Part shown: one piece after another, positions 8,211-16,735 of the stretch | Layout of the letters: each line of letters begins with the position of its first letter | Numbering within the stretch: position 1 is the stretch's first letter | Position numbers and translations under genes: made by a program | Notes under the pieces: model-generated | What the model was told of the DNA's origin: nothing | The model's input: only the letters and a program-made list of their open reading frames with translations | Databases searched by the model: none | DNA from: JAIRTY01 sp050257395 | GTDB taxonomy: Bacteria > Actinomycetota > Actinomycetes > Streptosporangiales > Streptosporangiaceae | NCBI GenBank assembly: GCA_050257395.1 | Contig: JBLMWU010000341.1 | Location: 1 to 39,378, forward strand | Direction: 5' to 3' | Length of the DNA: 39,378 nt

Positions 8211-9577
8211 TGGGCGGGGCAGGCGACGGCCAGGCGGCGAGTCTTTTCGACGCGGCGGGTGAGGAGGCCGCGCGGGCTGCCGCGCCGCTGGCCGTCAGGA
8301 TGCGGCCGCGGACCCTCGACGAGGTGATCGGCCAGCGCCACCTGATCAGCGAGGGCACCCCGTTCCGCAAGCTCGCCGACCACGACGCCGCGATGTCGGT
8401 GGTGCTGTGGGGCCCGCCCGGCACCGGCAAGACCACCCTCGCGCATGTGGTCAGCCAGGTGACCAGGCGCCGCTTCACCGAGCTGTCCGCGGTCACCGCG
8501 GGGGTGAAGGACGTCCGCGCGGCCATCGACGCGGCCCGCCGCGAGCTCGGCCTGAGCGGCAGGCAGACCGTGCTGTTCGTGGACGAGGTGCACCGGTTCA
8601 ACAAGGCCCAGCAGGATGCGCTGCTGCCGGCGGTGGAGAACCGGTGGGTGTCGTTCATCGGCGCCACCACCGAGAACCCCTTCTTCTCCGTGGTCGGGCC
8701 GCTGCTGTCCCGGTCGCTGCTGCTCACCCTGGAACCGCTCACCGACGACGACATCCGGCTGGTGGTCCAGCGGGCGCTGGCCGACGGGCGGGGTCTCGGC
8801 GGCGCGGTGGCCCTGGCGCCCGACGCCGCTGACCATCTGGTGCTGCTGGCCGGCGGCGACGCCCGCCGGGCCCTCACCTACCTGGAGTCCGCCGCGCTCG
8901 GCCTGCCGGCCGGCGGCACCATCGACCTGCCCCTGCTGGAGCGTGCGGTGGACCGGGCGGCGGTCCGCTACGACCGGGGCGGCGATCAGCACTACGACGT
9001 GATCAGCGCCTTCATCAAGAGCATCCGCGGCAGCGACGCCGACGCCGCCCTGCACTACCTCGCCCGGATGATCGAGGCCGGAGAGGATCCCCGGTTCATC
9101 GCCCGGCGGCTGATCGTGCACGCCAGCGAGGACGTCGGGCTGGCGGACCCGACCGCGCTGCAGGCGGCGGTGGCGGCCGCGCACGCGGTGGAGTTCGTGG
9201 GACTGCCCGAGGCGAGGCTCAACCTGGCCCAGGCCACCATCCACCTGGCGCTCGCGCCGAAGTCCAACGCGGTCATCAAGGCGATCACCGCGGCCGCCCA
9301 GGACGTCCGGGCCGGGCTCACCGGCCCGGTGCCCGCCTACCTGCGGGACGCGCACTACCCGGGGGCGGGCAAGCTCGGGCACGGCAAGGGCTACCAGTAT
9401 CCGCACGACTATCCCGAAGGCGTGATCGCCCAGCAGTACGCGCCCGACTCGGTCAGCGGCCGCCGGTATTACGAGCCGTCCCGGCACGGCGCCGAAGCCC
9501 GCTACGCCGAACGCTCCGAGCGCATCCGCGCCATCCTGGACCCGGCCGGCGGAGAAGACGGCGAGAACAGCTGCTGA
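8210..9577 (+). CDS. rarA: Replication-associated recombination protein, AAA+ ATPase (RarA/MgsA)
   Basis: 455-aa clamp-loader-like AAA+ ATPase of the RarA/MgsA/WRNIP1 family, acting at stalled replication forks. Walker A GPPGTGKT is at 68-75 and Walker B VLFVDEVHRF has its DE at 125-126. Sensor region GATTENPFFSV and the C-terminal tetramerisation part (DISAF-type YDVISAFIKSIRGSDADAAL, then YPHDYPEG) are complete. The frame stays open upstream into the cupin gene (to 8087), but that extension is low-complexity. The GTG at 8210 preceded by a -10-like TACTGT fits a leaderless start. Sits upstream of DUF948, as in other actinobacteria. Confidence 0.93.
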   Translation: MGGAGDGQAASLFDAAGEEAARAAAPLAVRMRPRTLDEVIGQRHLISEGTPFRKLADHDAAMSVVLWGPPGTGKTTLAHVVSQVTRRRFTELSAVTAGVKDVRAAIDAARRELGLSGRQTVLFVDEVHRFNKAQQDALLPAVENRWVSFIGATTENPFFSVVGPLLSRSLLLTLEPLTDDDIRLVVQRALADGRGLGGAVALAPDAADHLVLLAGGDARRALTYLESAALGLPAGGTIDLPLLERAVDRAAVRYDRGGDQHYDVISAFIKSIRGSDADAALHYLARMIEAGEDPRFIARRLIVHASEDVGLADPTALQAAVAAAHAVEFVGLPEARLNLAQATIHLALAPKSNAVIKAITAAAQDVRAGLTGPVPAYLRDAHYPGAGKLGHGKGYQYPHDYPEGVIAQQYAPDSVSGRRYYEPSRHGAEARYAERSERIRAILDPAGGEDGENSC

Positions 9578-9894
9578 CCCAGCCCACTCAGCTGAGGGGT
9601 TCGCCGCTGCGCCGACGGGTAGGACGAGCCTCCGCGCGAGCCGAAGGACCGCAGCCCCGTCCGGGTGACGAACGGCAACCGGGAGGGGCGCGGAAGCGCC
9701 CAGGCCCGGGCGAGCCGAAGGGCCGCGCCGGCGTCTGGACTGACGAGCGAGGCGGCGAAGGAGCCGGAGCGAGGAGGGAAGACGGCGGGCTCGAGCGGCC
9801 CGGAGGCGAGCACGGGCCCAGAGGACTGCGCACGCGATAGGGTCGGGCGGGTGAAAGCCTGCCTGAGAGCCCACAGAGTCCGGGAGGAGCAGGC
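9578..9894. other. Intergenic region with repeated GCGAGCCGAAGG motif and candidate promoter
   Basis: 317 bp without a convincing gene. It opens with a perfect palindrome CTCAGCTGAG (9587-9596). A 17-bp direct repeat, GCGAGCCGAAGGACCGC (9636-9652) and GCGAGCCGAAGGGCCGC (9710-9726), differs at one base. A TAGGGT -10-like element (9838-9843) could start the DUF948 transcript. Open frames crossing it have low-complexity, unfamily-like translations. Confidence 0.5.
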
Positions 9895-10380
9895 ATGCTG
9901 AACGCCGTATGGGTGGCGGTGATCATCGGGGTGGCCGCCTGGGTCACGCTGGTGGCCGCGGCCGTTGTCGCGCTGGCGAGGTTCTCGCGGCTGGTGACCG
10001 AGACCAGCGCGGCCGTGACCGCGCTGCGGGAGCGCGGGGACCTGCTGATCGACCGGGGCAACGCCGCCCTGGACCGGGCGAACGAGCAGCTCGCCCGCAC
10101 CGACGCGATCACCTCCAGCATGGACGAGGTCACCGCCAACATGGCCGCGCTCACCGGGCGGGTCGCCGCGCTCGCGCCGCTGGCCAGGATGATCGCGGGC
10201 AGCGCCCGCGGGCCGGTGGGCCGGCTGGTGGCGTTCGGCTACGGCGTGAACCGGGCCGTCGGCATGCGCCGGGGCGCACCCCGCGCCGCCGCGCGCCGCC
10301 CCGCCGTGGCCGCGCGGCGGGAACCGCTGGCCGCTCGCTCCCGGGCGGCCCTGCCGGCCCGGGAGGAGAGCCCGCTGTGA
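9895..10380 (+). CDS. DUF948 single-pass membrane protein
   Basis: 161 aa. One N-terminal membrane segment (VWVAVIIGVAAWVTLVAAAV, residues ~5-27), then a helical region (ERGDLLIDRGNAALDRANEQ and onward) typical of DUF948, then a basic Arg/Ala-rich tail. ATG start with GGGAGGAG about 6 nt upstream. Its stop overlaps the GTG of the next gene (GTGA), so the two are translationally coupled. This membrane protein pair before alaS is conserved in actinobacteria; its function is unknown. Confidence 0.87.
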   Translation: MLNAVWVAVIIGVAAWVTLVAAAVVALARFSRLVTETSAAVTALRERGDLLIDRGNAALDRANEQLARTDAITSSMDEVTANMAALTGRVAALAPLARMIAGSARGPVGRLVAFGYGVNRAVGMRRGAPRAAARRPAVAARREPLAARSRAALPAREESPL

Positions 10381-10652
10381 TCCGCCGGCTGTTCTGGCTG
10401 CTCCTGGGGGCGGCTCTGGGCATCACCGCCTACCGGCGGCTCAGCGCCGCCGTCCGGGCGCTGCTGCCGTCCGCCCGCGCCCGCCAGCTGACCCGGTTCG
10501 CGGCGGACGTCCGGGACGGCATGGAGCTTTATATGGAACGACAGTCCTCCCGTGCACCCCTTACCCTCGAAAGTCAGCAGGCACGTGCCGGGCTGCCGGG
10601 GGCTGGCACGGGGCAGGGGCACCGCATCAACCACGAGAAGGATGGCCGCTGA
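10377..10652 (+). CDS. Small membrane protein, DUF6167-like
   Basis: 91 aa. One N-terminal membrane helix (RLFWLLLGAALGITAYRRL), then a short helical region (ARQLTRFAADVRDGMELYME) and a polar tail ending in Lys-Asp-Gly-Arg. GTG start overlaps the stop of the DUF948 gene by 4 bases, and its own stop overlaps the alaS ATG (TGATG). Position and topology match the protein found between DUF948 and alaS in streptomycetes. The family name is from memory and the function is unknown. Confidence 0.78.
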   Translation: MIRRLFWLLLGAALGITAYRRLSAAVRALLPSARARQLTRFAADVRDGMELYMERQSSRAPLTLESQQARAGLPGAGTGQGHRINHEKDGR

Positions 10653-13423
10653 TGGAGTCGGCAGAGATCGTCCGCCGTTTCCTGAGCTATTTCGGGCAGC
10701 TCGGGCACACCGTCGTGCCGTCGGCCAGCCTGGTCGCCGAGGACCCCACGCTGCTCCTGATCAACGCCGGCATGGCGCCGTTCAAGCCGTACTTCCTCGG
10801 CCAGCAGGCGCCGCCGTTCACGCTGGCCGCCTCCGCGCAGAAGTGCATCCGCACGCCGGACATCGACGAGGTCGGCAGGACCACCCGGCACGCGACGTTC
10901 TTCCAGATGCTGGGCAACTTCTCCTTCGGCGGCTATTTCAAGGAAAAGGCGATCCCGTACGCGTGGGAGCTGCTCACCAAGGCGGAGCGCGACGGCGGGT
11001 TCGGCTTCCCCGAGGACCGCCTGTGGGCCACCGTCTACCACGACGACAACGAGGCCTTCTCGATCTGGCGGGACGTGGTCGGCCTGCCCGAGAGCCGGAT
11101 CCAGCGGCGCGGCCTCGCGGACAACTACTGGCACATGGGCGTGCCCGGACCGGGCGGTCCCTGCTCGGAGATCTACTACGACCGCGGTTCCGAGTACGGC
11201 CGCGAAGGCGGCCCGGAAGCGGACGAGGACCGGTACCTGGAGGTCTGGAACCTCGTCTTCATGCAGTTCATGCTCAGCTCGGTCCGGAGCAAGGTGGACT
11301 TCGACGTGGCGGGCGAACTGCCGTCGCGCAACATCGACACCGGCATGGGCATGGAGCGGATGGCAGCCCTGCTGCAGGGCGTGGACAACATCTACGAGAT
11401 CGACACCACCTGGAAGATCCTCGACCGGGCGGCCGACCTCACCGAGCAGAAGTACGGGCGGGACCACCGGACCGACGTGGCGCTACGGGTGGTCGCCGAC
11501 CACGTGCGCAGCGCCGTCATGCTGGTCTCCGACGGCGTGCTGCCCGCGAACGAGTCCCGCGGCTACGTGCTGCGCCGGATCCTCCGCCGGTCCATCCGCA
11601 ACCTGCGCCTGCTGGCGGGCGGCCAGCGGGGCGGGGCTGGCGGCGGCGCGCCCGGGCTCACCGCCCGCGGCGGCGGGGACGAGCGGTTCATGCACGAGCT
11701 CACCGCGGTCGCCATCGGCGCGCTGGGGGACCAGTTCCCGGAGCTGCACACGGACGCGCCGCGCATCCACGGGGTGATCGACGCGGAGGAGGCGGCGTTC
11801 AGCGCCACCCTGCGCACCGGCTCGGCGATCTTCGACGCGGCGGTGGGCGAGGTCAAGCGGCGCGGCGCGGCCACGCTCCCCGGTGAGCAGGCGTTCCAGC
11901 TGCACGACACCTACGGCTTCCCGATCGACCTGACCCTCGAGATGGCCGCCGAGCAGGGCCTGTCCGTGGACGAGGACGGCTTCCGGCGGCTGATGGGGGA
12001 GCAGCGGCAGCGGGCCAAGGAAGACTCGCTGGCCAAGAAGACCGGGAACGCGGACATCTCGGTGTTCGCGGATCTGCTGGCGCAGTCGGGCCGGGTCGCC
12101 TTCACCGGCTACGAGCAGGTCACCGGCGAGGCCGCGATCACCGGGCTGCTGGTGAACGGTGCCTCTGTGCCAGCGGCCGGCGCGGGCACCGAGGTGGAGG
12201 TCGTGCTGGACCGCACCCCCTTCTACGCCGAAGGCGGCGGCCAGCTCGCGGACGCGGGCACCATCACGGTGGCGGGCCCCGGGGGGGCGGCCGGCGGGAC
12301 CGTCGAGGTGCGGGACGTGCAGGCGCCGGTGCCCGGCCTGATCGTGCACCGGGGGGTGGTCACCGCGGGCGAGGTGACGGTCGGGGCGCCCGCCCACGCG
12401 GAGATCGACGTGGAACGGCGCCGGGCGATCTCCCGGTCGCACACCGCGACCCACCTGATCCACCGGGCGTTCCGCGGCGCCCTGGGCGAGGCGGCGGCCC
12501 AGGCGGGCTCGGAGAACGCGCCGGGCCGGCTCCGGTTCGACTTCACCGCGGGCGGGGCGGTCCCGCCGTCGGTGCTGCGGGACGTGGAGGACGAGGTCAA
12601 CCACGTGCTCGTGGACGACCTGGACGTGCGGGCCTTTGTCGCGCCCATCGACGAGGCGCGGGCCATGGGCGCCCTGGCGCTGTTCGGCGAGAAGTACGGC
12701 GACCAGGTCCGGGTGGTCGAGGTCGGCGACTACTCCCGGGAGCTGTGCGGCGGCACCCACGTCACCCGGTCCGGCCAGCTCGGCCTGGTCAAGATCCTCG
12801 GCGAGGCGTCCATCGGCACCGGCGTGCGCCGGGTCGAGGCGCTGGTGGGCACGGACGCGTTCCGGTTCCTGGCGACCGAGAGCCTGCTGGTGAGCCAGCT
12901 CACCGAGCAGCTCAAGGCGCGGCGCGAGGAGCTGCCCGAGCGGGTCGCTGGCCTGGTCACCCGGGTCAGGGACGCGGAGCGCGAGCTCGAGAAGCTGCGC
13001 TCGGCGCAGCTGCTGTCGGCAGCGGGCGACCTGGCGGCGGCCGCGGAGAACGTGGGCGGGGTGGCGTTCGCCGCGCACCGGGCGCCCGACGGCACCACCG
13101 CGGACGGCATCCGCAAGCTCGCCCTGGACGTCCGCGGCCGCCTGCCAGGCCGCCCGGCGGTCGTGATGATCGCGGGCATCCCGGCCGACCGGCCGGTGGT
13201 CGTGGTGGCGGTCAGCGAGCAGGCACGGGAGCTCGGGGTCAAGGCCGGGCCGCTGGTGCGGGCCGCGGCCCGGCAGCTCGGCGGGGGCGGCGGCGGGCGC
13301 GATGACGTCGCGCAGGGCGGCGGCGGCGTCCTGGGCGACCAGGCGCCACGTGCGATTGACGAGGCGTTTGGTGCGGTTCGGTCCGTTGTGAGAGACATGG
13401 CGGGACCTGGTGGCGTAGCGTGA
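10652..13423 (+). CDS. alaS: Alanyl-tRNA synthetase
   Basis: 923-aa class II synthetase with all domains: catalytic core (TTRHATFFQMLGNF; GTGMGMERM-like NIDTGMGMERMAAL), tRNA-recognition region, editing domain with SHTATHLIH and CGGTHVT (zinc/editing ligands), and a C-Ala domain ending in a Gly-rich segment. Starts at ATG overlapping the preceding stop, with GAGAAGGA 9 nt upstream. Oddities: residue 94 is Gly where the core motif is almost always NFSFGDYFK, and there is a Gly-rich insertion (QRGGAGGGAPGLTARGGGDE) near residue 328. The reading frame is otherwise intact. Followed after 4 nt by the longest possible ruvX frame. Confidence 0.96.
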   Translation: MESAEIVRRFLSYFGQLGHTVVPSASLVAEDPTLLLINAGMAPFKPYFLGQQAPPFTLAASAQKCIRTPDIDEVGRTTRHATFFQMLGNFSFGGYFKEKAIPYAWELLTKAERDGGFGFPEDRLWATVYHDDNEAFSIWRDVVGLPESRIQRRGLADNYWHMGVPGPGGPCSEIYYDRGSEYGREGGPEADEDRYLEVWNLVFMQFMLSSVRSKVDFDVAGELPSRNIDTGMGMERMAALLQGVDNIYEIDTTWKILDRAADLTEQKYGRDHRTDVALRVVADHVRSAVMLVSDGVLPANESRGYVLRRILRRSIRNLRLLAGGQRGGAGGGAPGLTARGGGDERFMHELTAVAIGALGDQFPELHTDAPRIHGVIDAEEAAFSATLRTGSAIFDAAVGEVKRRGAATLPGEQAFQLHDTYGFPIDLTLEMAAEQGLSVDEDGFRRLMGEQRQRAKEDSLAKKTGNADISVFADLLAQSGRVAFTGYEQVTGEAAITGLLVNGASVPAAGAGTEVEVVLDRTPFYAEGGGQLADAGTITVAGPGGAAGGTVEVRDVQAPVPGLIVHRGVVTAGEVTVGAPAHAEIDVERRRAISRSHTATHLIHRAFRGALGEAAAQAGSENAPGRLRFDFTAGGAVPPSVLRDVEDEVNHVLVDDLDVRAFVAPIDEARAMGALALFGEKYGDQVRVVEVGDYSRELCGGTHVTRSGQLGLVKILGEASIGTGVRRVEALVGTDAFRFLATESLLVSQLTEQLKARREELPERVAGLVTRVRDAERELEKLRSAQLLSAAGDLAAAAENVGGVAFAAHRAPDGTTADGIRKLALDVRGRLPGRPAVVMIAGIPADRPVVVVAVSEQARELGVKAGPLVRAAARQLGGGGGGRDDVAQGGGGVLGDQAPRAIDEAFGAVRSVVRDMAGPGGVA

Positions 13424-13481
13424 ACCCGTGCTGCAGCCCTATCGTTACCGAACCGAGCCCCAAGGCCGGCGGAGCCTGAAC

Positions 13482-13952
13482 TTGAGGACCGGGACCCGGC
13501 TCGCCGTCGACGTGGGCTCGGCGCGGATCGGCGTTGCCAAATGCGACCCCAGTGGCCTGCTGGCCAGCCCGCTCGCCACGCTCCGCCGCGGCCGCGGCGA
13601 CCTCGATGAGCTGGCCGGCCTGGCCGCTGAGCACGGAGCCATCGAGATCATCGTGGGGCTGCCCACCGGGCTGTCCGGCCGGGAAGGGCCGTCCGCCGCG
13701 GACGCCAGGGCGTTCGCGGCCGCGGTGGCCGCCCGGCTGGCGCCGGTGCCGGTGCGCCTGGTGGACGAGCGGTTCACCACCACGCTGGCGCACGGGGCGC
13801 TGCGGGCGGGCGGCCGGGACTCCCGGCAGCGCCGCGCGGTGGTGGACAAGGCGGCGGCTGCCCTGATCCTGCAGGGGGCGCTGGACAGCGAGCGGGCTAG
13901 CGGACAGCCAGCCGGTGACCTGGTCGGCAGCAGCCCCGGAGCGGGCGGATGA
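13482..13952 (+). CDS. ruvX: RuvX/YqgF, pre-16S rRNA nuclease / Holliday-junction-resolvase-fold protein
   Basis: RNase H-fold protein of the YqgF family, implicated in pre-16S rRNA 5' end processing. Acidic active-site positions are visible in LAVDVGSARIGVA (Asp), IVGLPTGLSG, VRLVDERFTT (Glu) and the VVDKAAAALIL segment (Asp). The frame is open from a GTG at 13428, but its first 18 residues are not family-like and no Shine-Dalgarno precedes it. The TTG at 13482 has GGAG 7 nt upstream and gives the usual short N-terminus (156 aa), so I prefer it. Overlaps mltG by ATGA. Order alaS-ruvX-mltG-aroE is standard in actinobacteria. Confidence 0.9.
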   Translation: MRTGTRLAVDVGSARIGVAKCDPSGLLASPLATLRRGRGDLDELAGLAAEHGAIEIIVGLPTGLSGREGPSAADARAFAAAVAARLAPVPVRLVDERFTTTLAHGALRAGGRDSRQRRAVVDKAAAALILQGALDSERASGQPAGDLVGSSPGAGG

Positions 13953-15892
13953 CCCGCCGCGGCAGGCGGGGGACAGACGGGGCGCAAGACGAGGAAGGCT
14001 TCTGGCTGCCGGAGGACGGCGGCCCGGAAGACAGCGGCGCCGAGGGCGGCTACCAGGAGACCGGGCGCCGCCGGCGGCCACCGGAGCCGTCCGGCCCGCC
14101 GTGGGAGACCGGCGGCTGGCAGGCTGACCAGGGCTGGACCGGCACCGGGCCGGCGGACACCGGGTGGCAGGGCCACCCGTCCGGCCCGCTGCCGCCGCTG
14201 CCGGAGACCGGCGGCTGGCCAGCGCAGGAGACGCCCGGCGGCTGGGAGGACGAGCGGTACCCCGCCGAGGGCAGCGGCAGCTACCCGGCCGGAGCCTACG
14301 GCAGCGGCAGCTACCCGGCTGGCGAGTACCCGTCTGGCGGCTATCCCGCGGACAGCGGCGCCTTCCCCAGCGGCGAGTACCGGACCGGGGGATTCCCCGC
14401 GGCCGGTGACTATCCGTCCGGCGGGTTCGCTGCGCCGGGCACCGGCGGCTACCCGGCCGGTGACTACCCGACCGGCGGCTACCAGGCCGCGGACTACGCC
14501 GGCAGCGGCTTCGGCGAGCCCCGGCACCAGGGTGACTACGCCGGCCAGGAGTACGAGGACGGCCCCGGTTATCCCGGGGCAGGCGGCCAGTATCAGGATG
14601 AGCCGCCCGGCGCCGGGTACCCGGGCCCGGATACGGGGAATCACCCCCGGTATCCCGACCGCGGGGACTGGTACGGCGACGTGGACGAACAGCAGCCATG
14701 GGCCGGTGAGGACGAGGCCGGCAGCGGCTTCCTGGCGGGCCTGGACGGCGAGGGGGACAGGGGCGGCAGGCGCCGGGAGCCGGCCCGCCCTGGCCGTGGC
14801 CGCCCCACCGGGCGGGCCGCGAAGCGCAAGCGCGGCGGCATGCGCAAGGTCATGCCGCGGGTGTTCCTGAGCCTGCTGCTGCTGATCGTGCTCGCCGCGG
14901 GCGGTGGCCTGTACTACGTCTACCGCACCTACATCCACCCGGCGGACTATTCCGGGCCGGGCACCGGCTCAGTGGTGGTGCACATCCCGCCCGGCGACAC
15001 CGCGACCGCCATCGGCCTGCTGCTGCAGCAGAAGGGCGTGGTCGCCAGCGCGCGGGCGTTCGGCAACGCCGCCAAGTCCAGCCCGCAGGGCAGCGCCCTG
15101 GAGCCGGGTTACTACCGGCTGCACAAGCACATGCAGGCCTCGCTGGCCCTGGCGATGCTGCTCAAGCCGTCCTCGCGGATGACGTTCCGGGCGGTGATCC
15201 CGGAGGGCTACCGGCTCAGCCAGATCATCGCCACCCTGGGCAAGGCCACCGGCAACCTGGCCGGCTATCAGGCGGCCATCAAGAACACGGCCGCGCTGGG
15301 GCTGCCCCCGTACGCCAAGGGCAACCCGGAAGGCTTCCTGTTCCCGGCCACCTACACGATCCAGCCCGGCACCGCGCCGCTGGCCGTGCTCAAGCAGATG
15401 GTCCAGCGGTTCGGCCAGGAAGCCGCCACCATCAACCTGCCGGCGGCCGCCCGCCACGCGCAGCTCGACAACAGCCTCACGGCCGGTGAGCACGACGCGA
15501 TCGTGGTGGCCAGCCTCGTGCAGGCCGAAGGCGGCCGGGTGCAGGACTTCCCGAAGATCGCCCGGGTGATCTACAACCGGCTCAACGCGGGCATGGAGCT
15601 GGAGCTCGACAGCACCGTCATGTACGCGCTGCACACCTACGGCATCCTGGCGACGAACACGCAGCTGAACGCGAAGTCGCCGTACAACACCTACCGGCAC
15701 CTGGGCCTGCCGCCCGGCCCCATCGACAGCCCCGGGGACGCGGCCATCCAGGCGGCGCTGCACCCGGCCCAGGGGACCTGGCTGTACTTCGTGACCGTGA
15801 ACCCGAAGACCGGGCTGACCAAGTTCACCAGCGACCCTGCCGTGTTTGCCCAGCTCAAGGCCCAGCTGCAGAAGAATCTTGGCCAGGGCTGA
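13949..15892 (+). CDS. mltG: Endolytic murein transglycosylase MltG (YceG) with long disordered N-terminus
   Basis: Inner-membrane lytic transglycosylase that cuts nascent glycan strands. 647 aa, against ~340 in E. coli. Residues 1-~275 form a cytoplasmic, Gly/Tyr/Pro-rich tail with degenerate repeats such as GSGSYPAGEYPSGGYPADSG. A basic stretch (GRAAKRKRGGMRK) and a membrane helix (~304-326) follow, then the extracytoplasmic YceG domain. The catalytic Glu is Glu527 in ASLVQAEGGR, followed by IARVIYNRL, LELDSTVMYAL and YNTYRHLGLPPGPI. ATG overlaps the ruvX stop (ATGA). Followed by aroE after 30 bp. Confidence 0.95.
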   Translation: MTRRGRRGTDGAQDEEGFWLPEDGGPEDSGAEGGYQETGRRRRPPEPSGPPWETGGWQADQGWTGTGPADTGWQGHPSGPLPPLPETGGWPAQETPGGWEDERYPAEGSGSYPAGAYGSGSYPAGEYPSGGYPADSGAFPSGEYRTGGFPAAGDYPSGGFAAPGTGGYPAGDYPTGGYQAADYAGSGFGEPRHQGDYAGQEYEDGPGYPGAGGQYQDEPPGAGYPGPDTGNHPRYPDRGDWYGDVDEQQPWAGEDEAGSGFLAGLDGEGDRGGRRREPARPGRGRPTGRAAKRKRGGMRKVMPRVFLSLLLLIVLAAGGGLYYVYRTYIHPADYSGPGTGSVVVHIPPGDTATAIGLLLQQKGVVASARAFGNAAKSSPQGSALEPGYYRLHKHMQASLALAMLLKPSSRMTFRAVIPEGYRLSQIIATLGKATGNLAGYQAAIKNTAALGLPPYAKGNPEGFLFPATYTIQPGTAPLAVLKQMVQRFGQEAATINLPAAARHAQLDNSLTAGEHDAIVVASLVQAEGGRVQDFPKIARVIYNRLNAGMELELDSTVMYALHTYGILATNTQLNAKSPYNTYRHLGLPPGPIDSPGDAAIQAALHPAQGTWLYFVTVNPKTGLTKFTSDPAVFAQLKAQLQKNLGQG

Positions 15893-15910
15893 GAGGCCCG
15901 GCGGGACCCG

Positions 15911-15923
15911 TACGCTGGTGCCA
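15911..15923 (+). promoter_or_regulatory. Leaderless promoter -10 of aroE
   Basis: TACGCT (15911-15916, TANNNT) ends 6 nt before the aroE ATG at 15923, so the mRNA would start at the ATG. There is no Shine-Dalgarno. This matches the arrangement before rarA. Confidence 0.45.
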
Positions 15924-16735
15924 TGAAGGCGGCGGTGCTCGGGTCGCCGATCGCCCATTCGCTGTCACCGGTGCTGCACCGGGCCGCGTACCAGGCGCTC
16001 GGCCTGGATGGCTGGTCGTATGAGGCCATCGAATGCGACGAGGCGCGGCTGCCCGGGCTGCTGGCGGGCTGCGGGCCCGAGTGGGCCGGGCTGTCCCTCA
16101 CCATGCCGCTCAAGCGTGCGGTGCTGCCGCTGCTGGACCGGGCCGACCCGCTGGCGGTGGCGGTGGGCGGCGCGAACACGGTGGTGCTGCACGGCGGCCG
16201 CCGGCACGGCTACAACACCGATGTGCCCGGCCTGATCGCCGCCCTGGCCGAGGCCGGCGTCACGGCGCCGGGACCCGTGCTGATCCTCGGCGCCGGGGCC
16301 ACCGCCTGCTCCGCCCTGGCGGCCATGCGCGAGCTGGGCGCGGACAAGGTGACGGTGGCGGCGCGCGACCCCGCCCGGGCGGGGGAGCTGCTGGCCGCGG
16401 CGGACCGGCTGGCGGTCGCGGTCGCGCTCACGCCGCTGGCGGAGGCCGCCAGCGAGCGCCCGGGCCTGCTGATCTCCACGGTCCCGGCCGGCGCCGCCGA
16501 CTTCCTGGCGGCGCGCTGGGCCGCGCAGGGGGAGGCGCCGCCCCAGGTGGTCGACGTGATCTACGCGCCCTGGCCGACGGCGCTGGCCGCGGCCGCCGCG
16601 GCGGCCGGCTCGGTGGTGGTCGGCGGGTACGCCATGCTGCTGCACCAGGCCGCCCGGCAGGTCGAGCTGATGACCGGCCAGGCGGCCCCGGTGGCCGCGA
16701 TGCGGGCGGCGGGTCTGGCCGCCCTGGGGCGCTGA
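15923..16735 (+). CDS. aroE: Shikimate 5-dehydrogenase
   Basis: 270-aa NADP-dependent enzyme converting 3-dehydroshikimate to shikimate. Substrate site SHSLSP (HSLSPVLH) near the N-terminus, catalytic Lys in SLTMPLKRAV, and NTD (YNTDVPG) with the conserved Asp. The cofactor loop is GAGATA (usually GAGGA), followed by a variant AARDPAR in place of NRT-type residues. C-terminal GGYAMLLHQAARQ is typical. The aroC, aroK and aroB genes that usually follow in streptomycetes are absent; infC comes next instead. Confidence 0.94.
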   Translation: MKAAVLGSPIAHSLSPVLHRAAYQALGLDGWSYEAIECDEARLPGLLAGCGPEWAGLSLTMPLKRAVLPLLDRADPLAVAVGGANTVVLHGGRRHGYNTDVPGLIAALAEAGVTAPGPVLILGAGATACSALAAMRELGADKVTVAARDPARAGELLAAADRLAVAVALTPLAEAASERPGLLISTVPAGAADFLAARWAAQGEAPPQVVDVIYAPWPTALAAAAAAAGSVVVGGYAMLLHQAARQVELMTGQAAPVAAMRAAGLAALGR

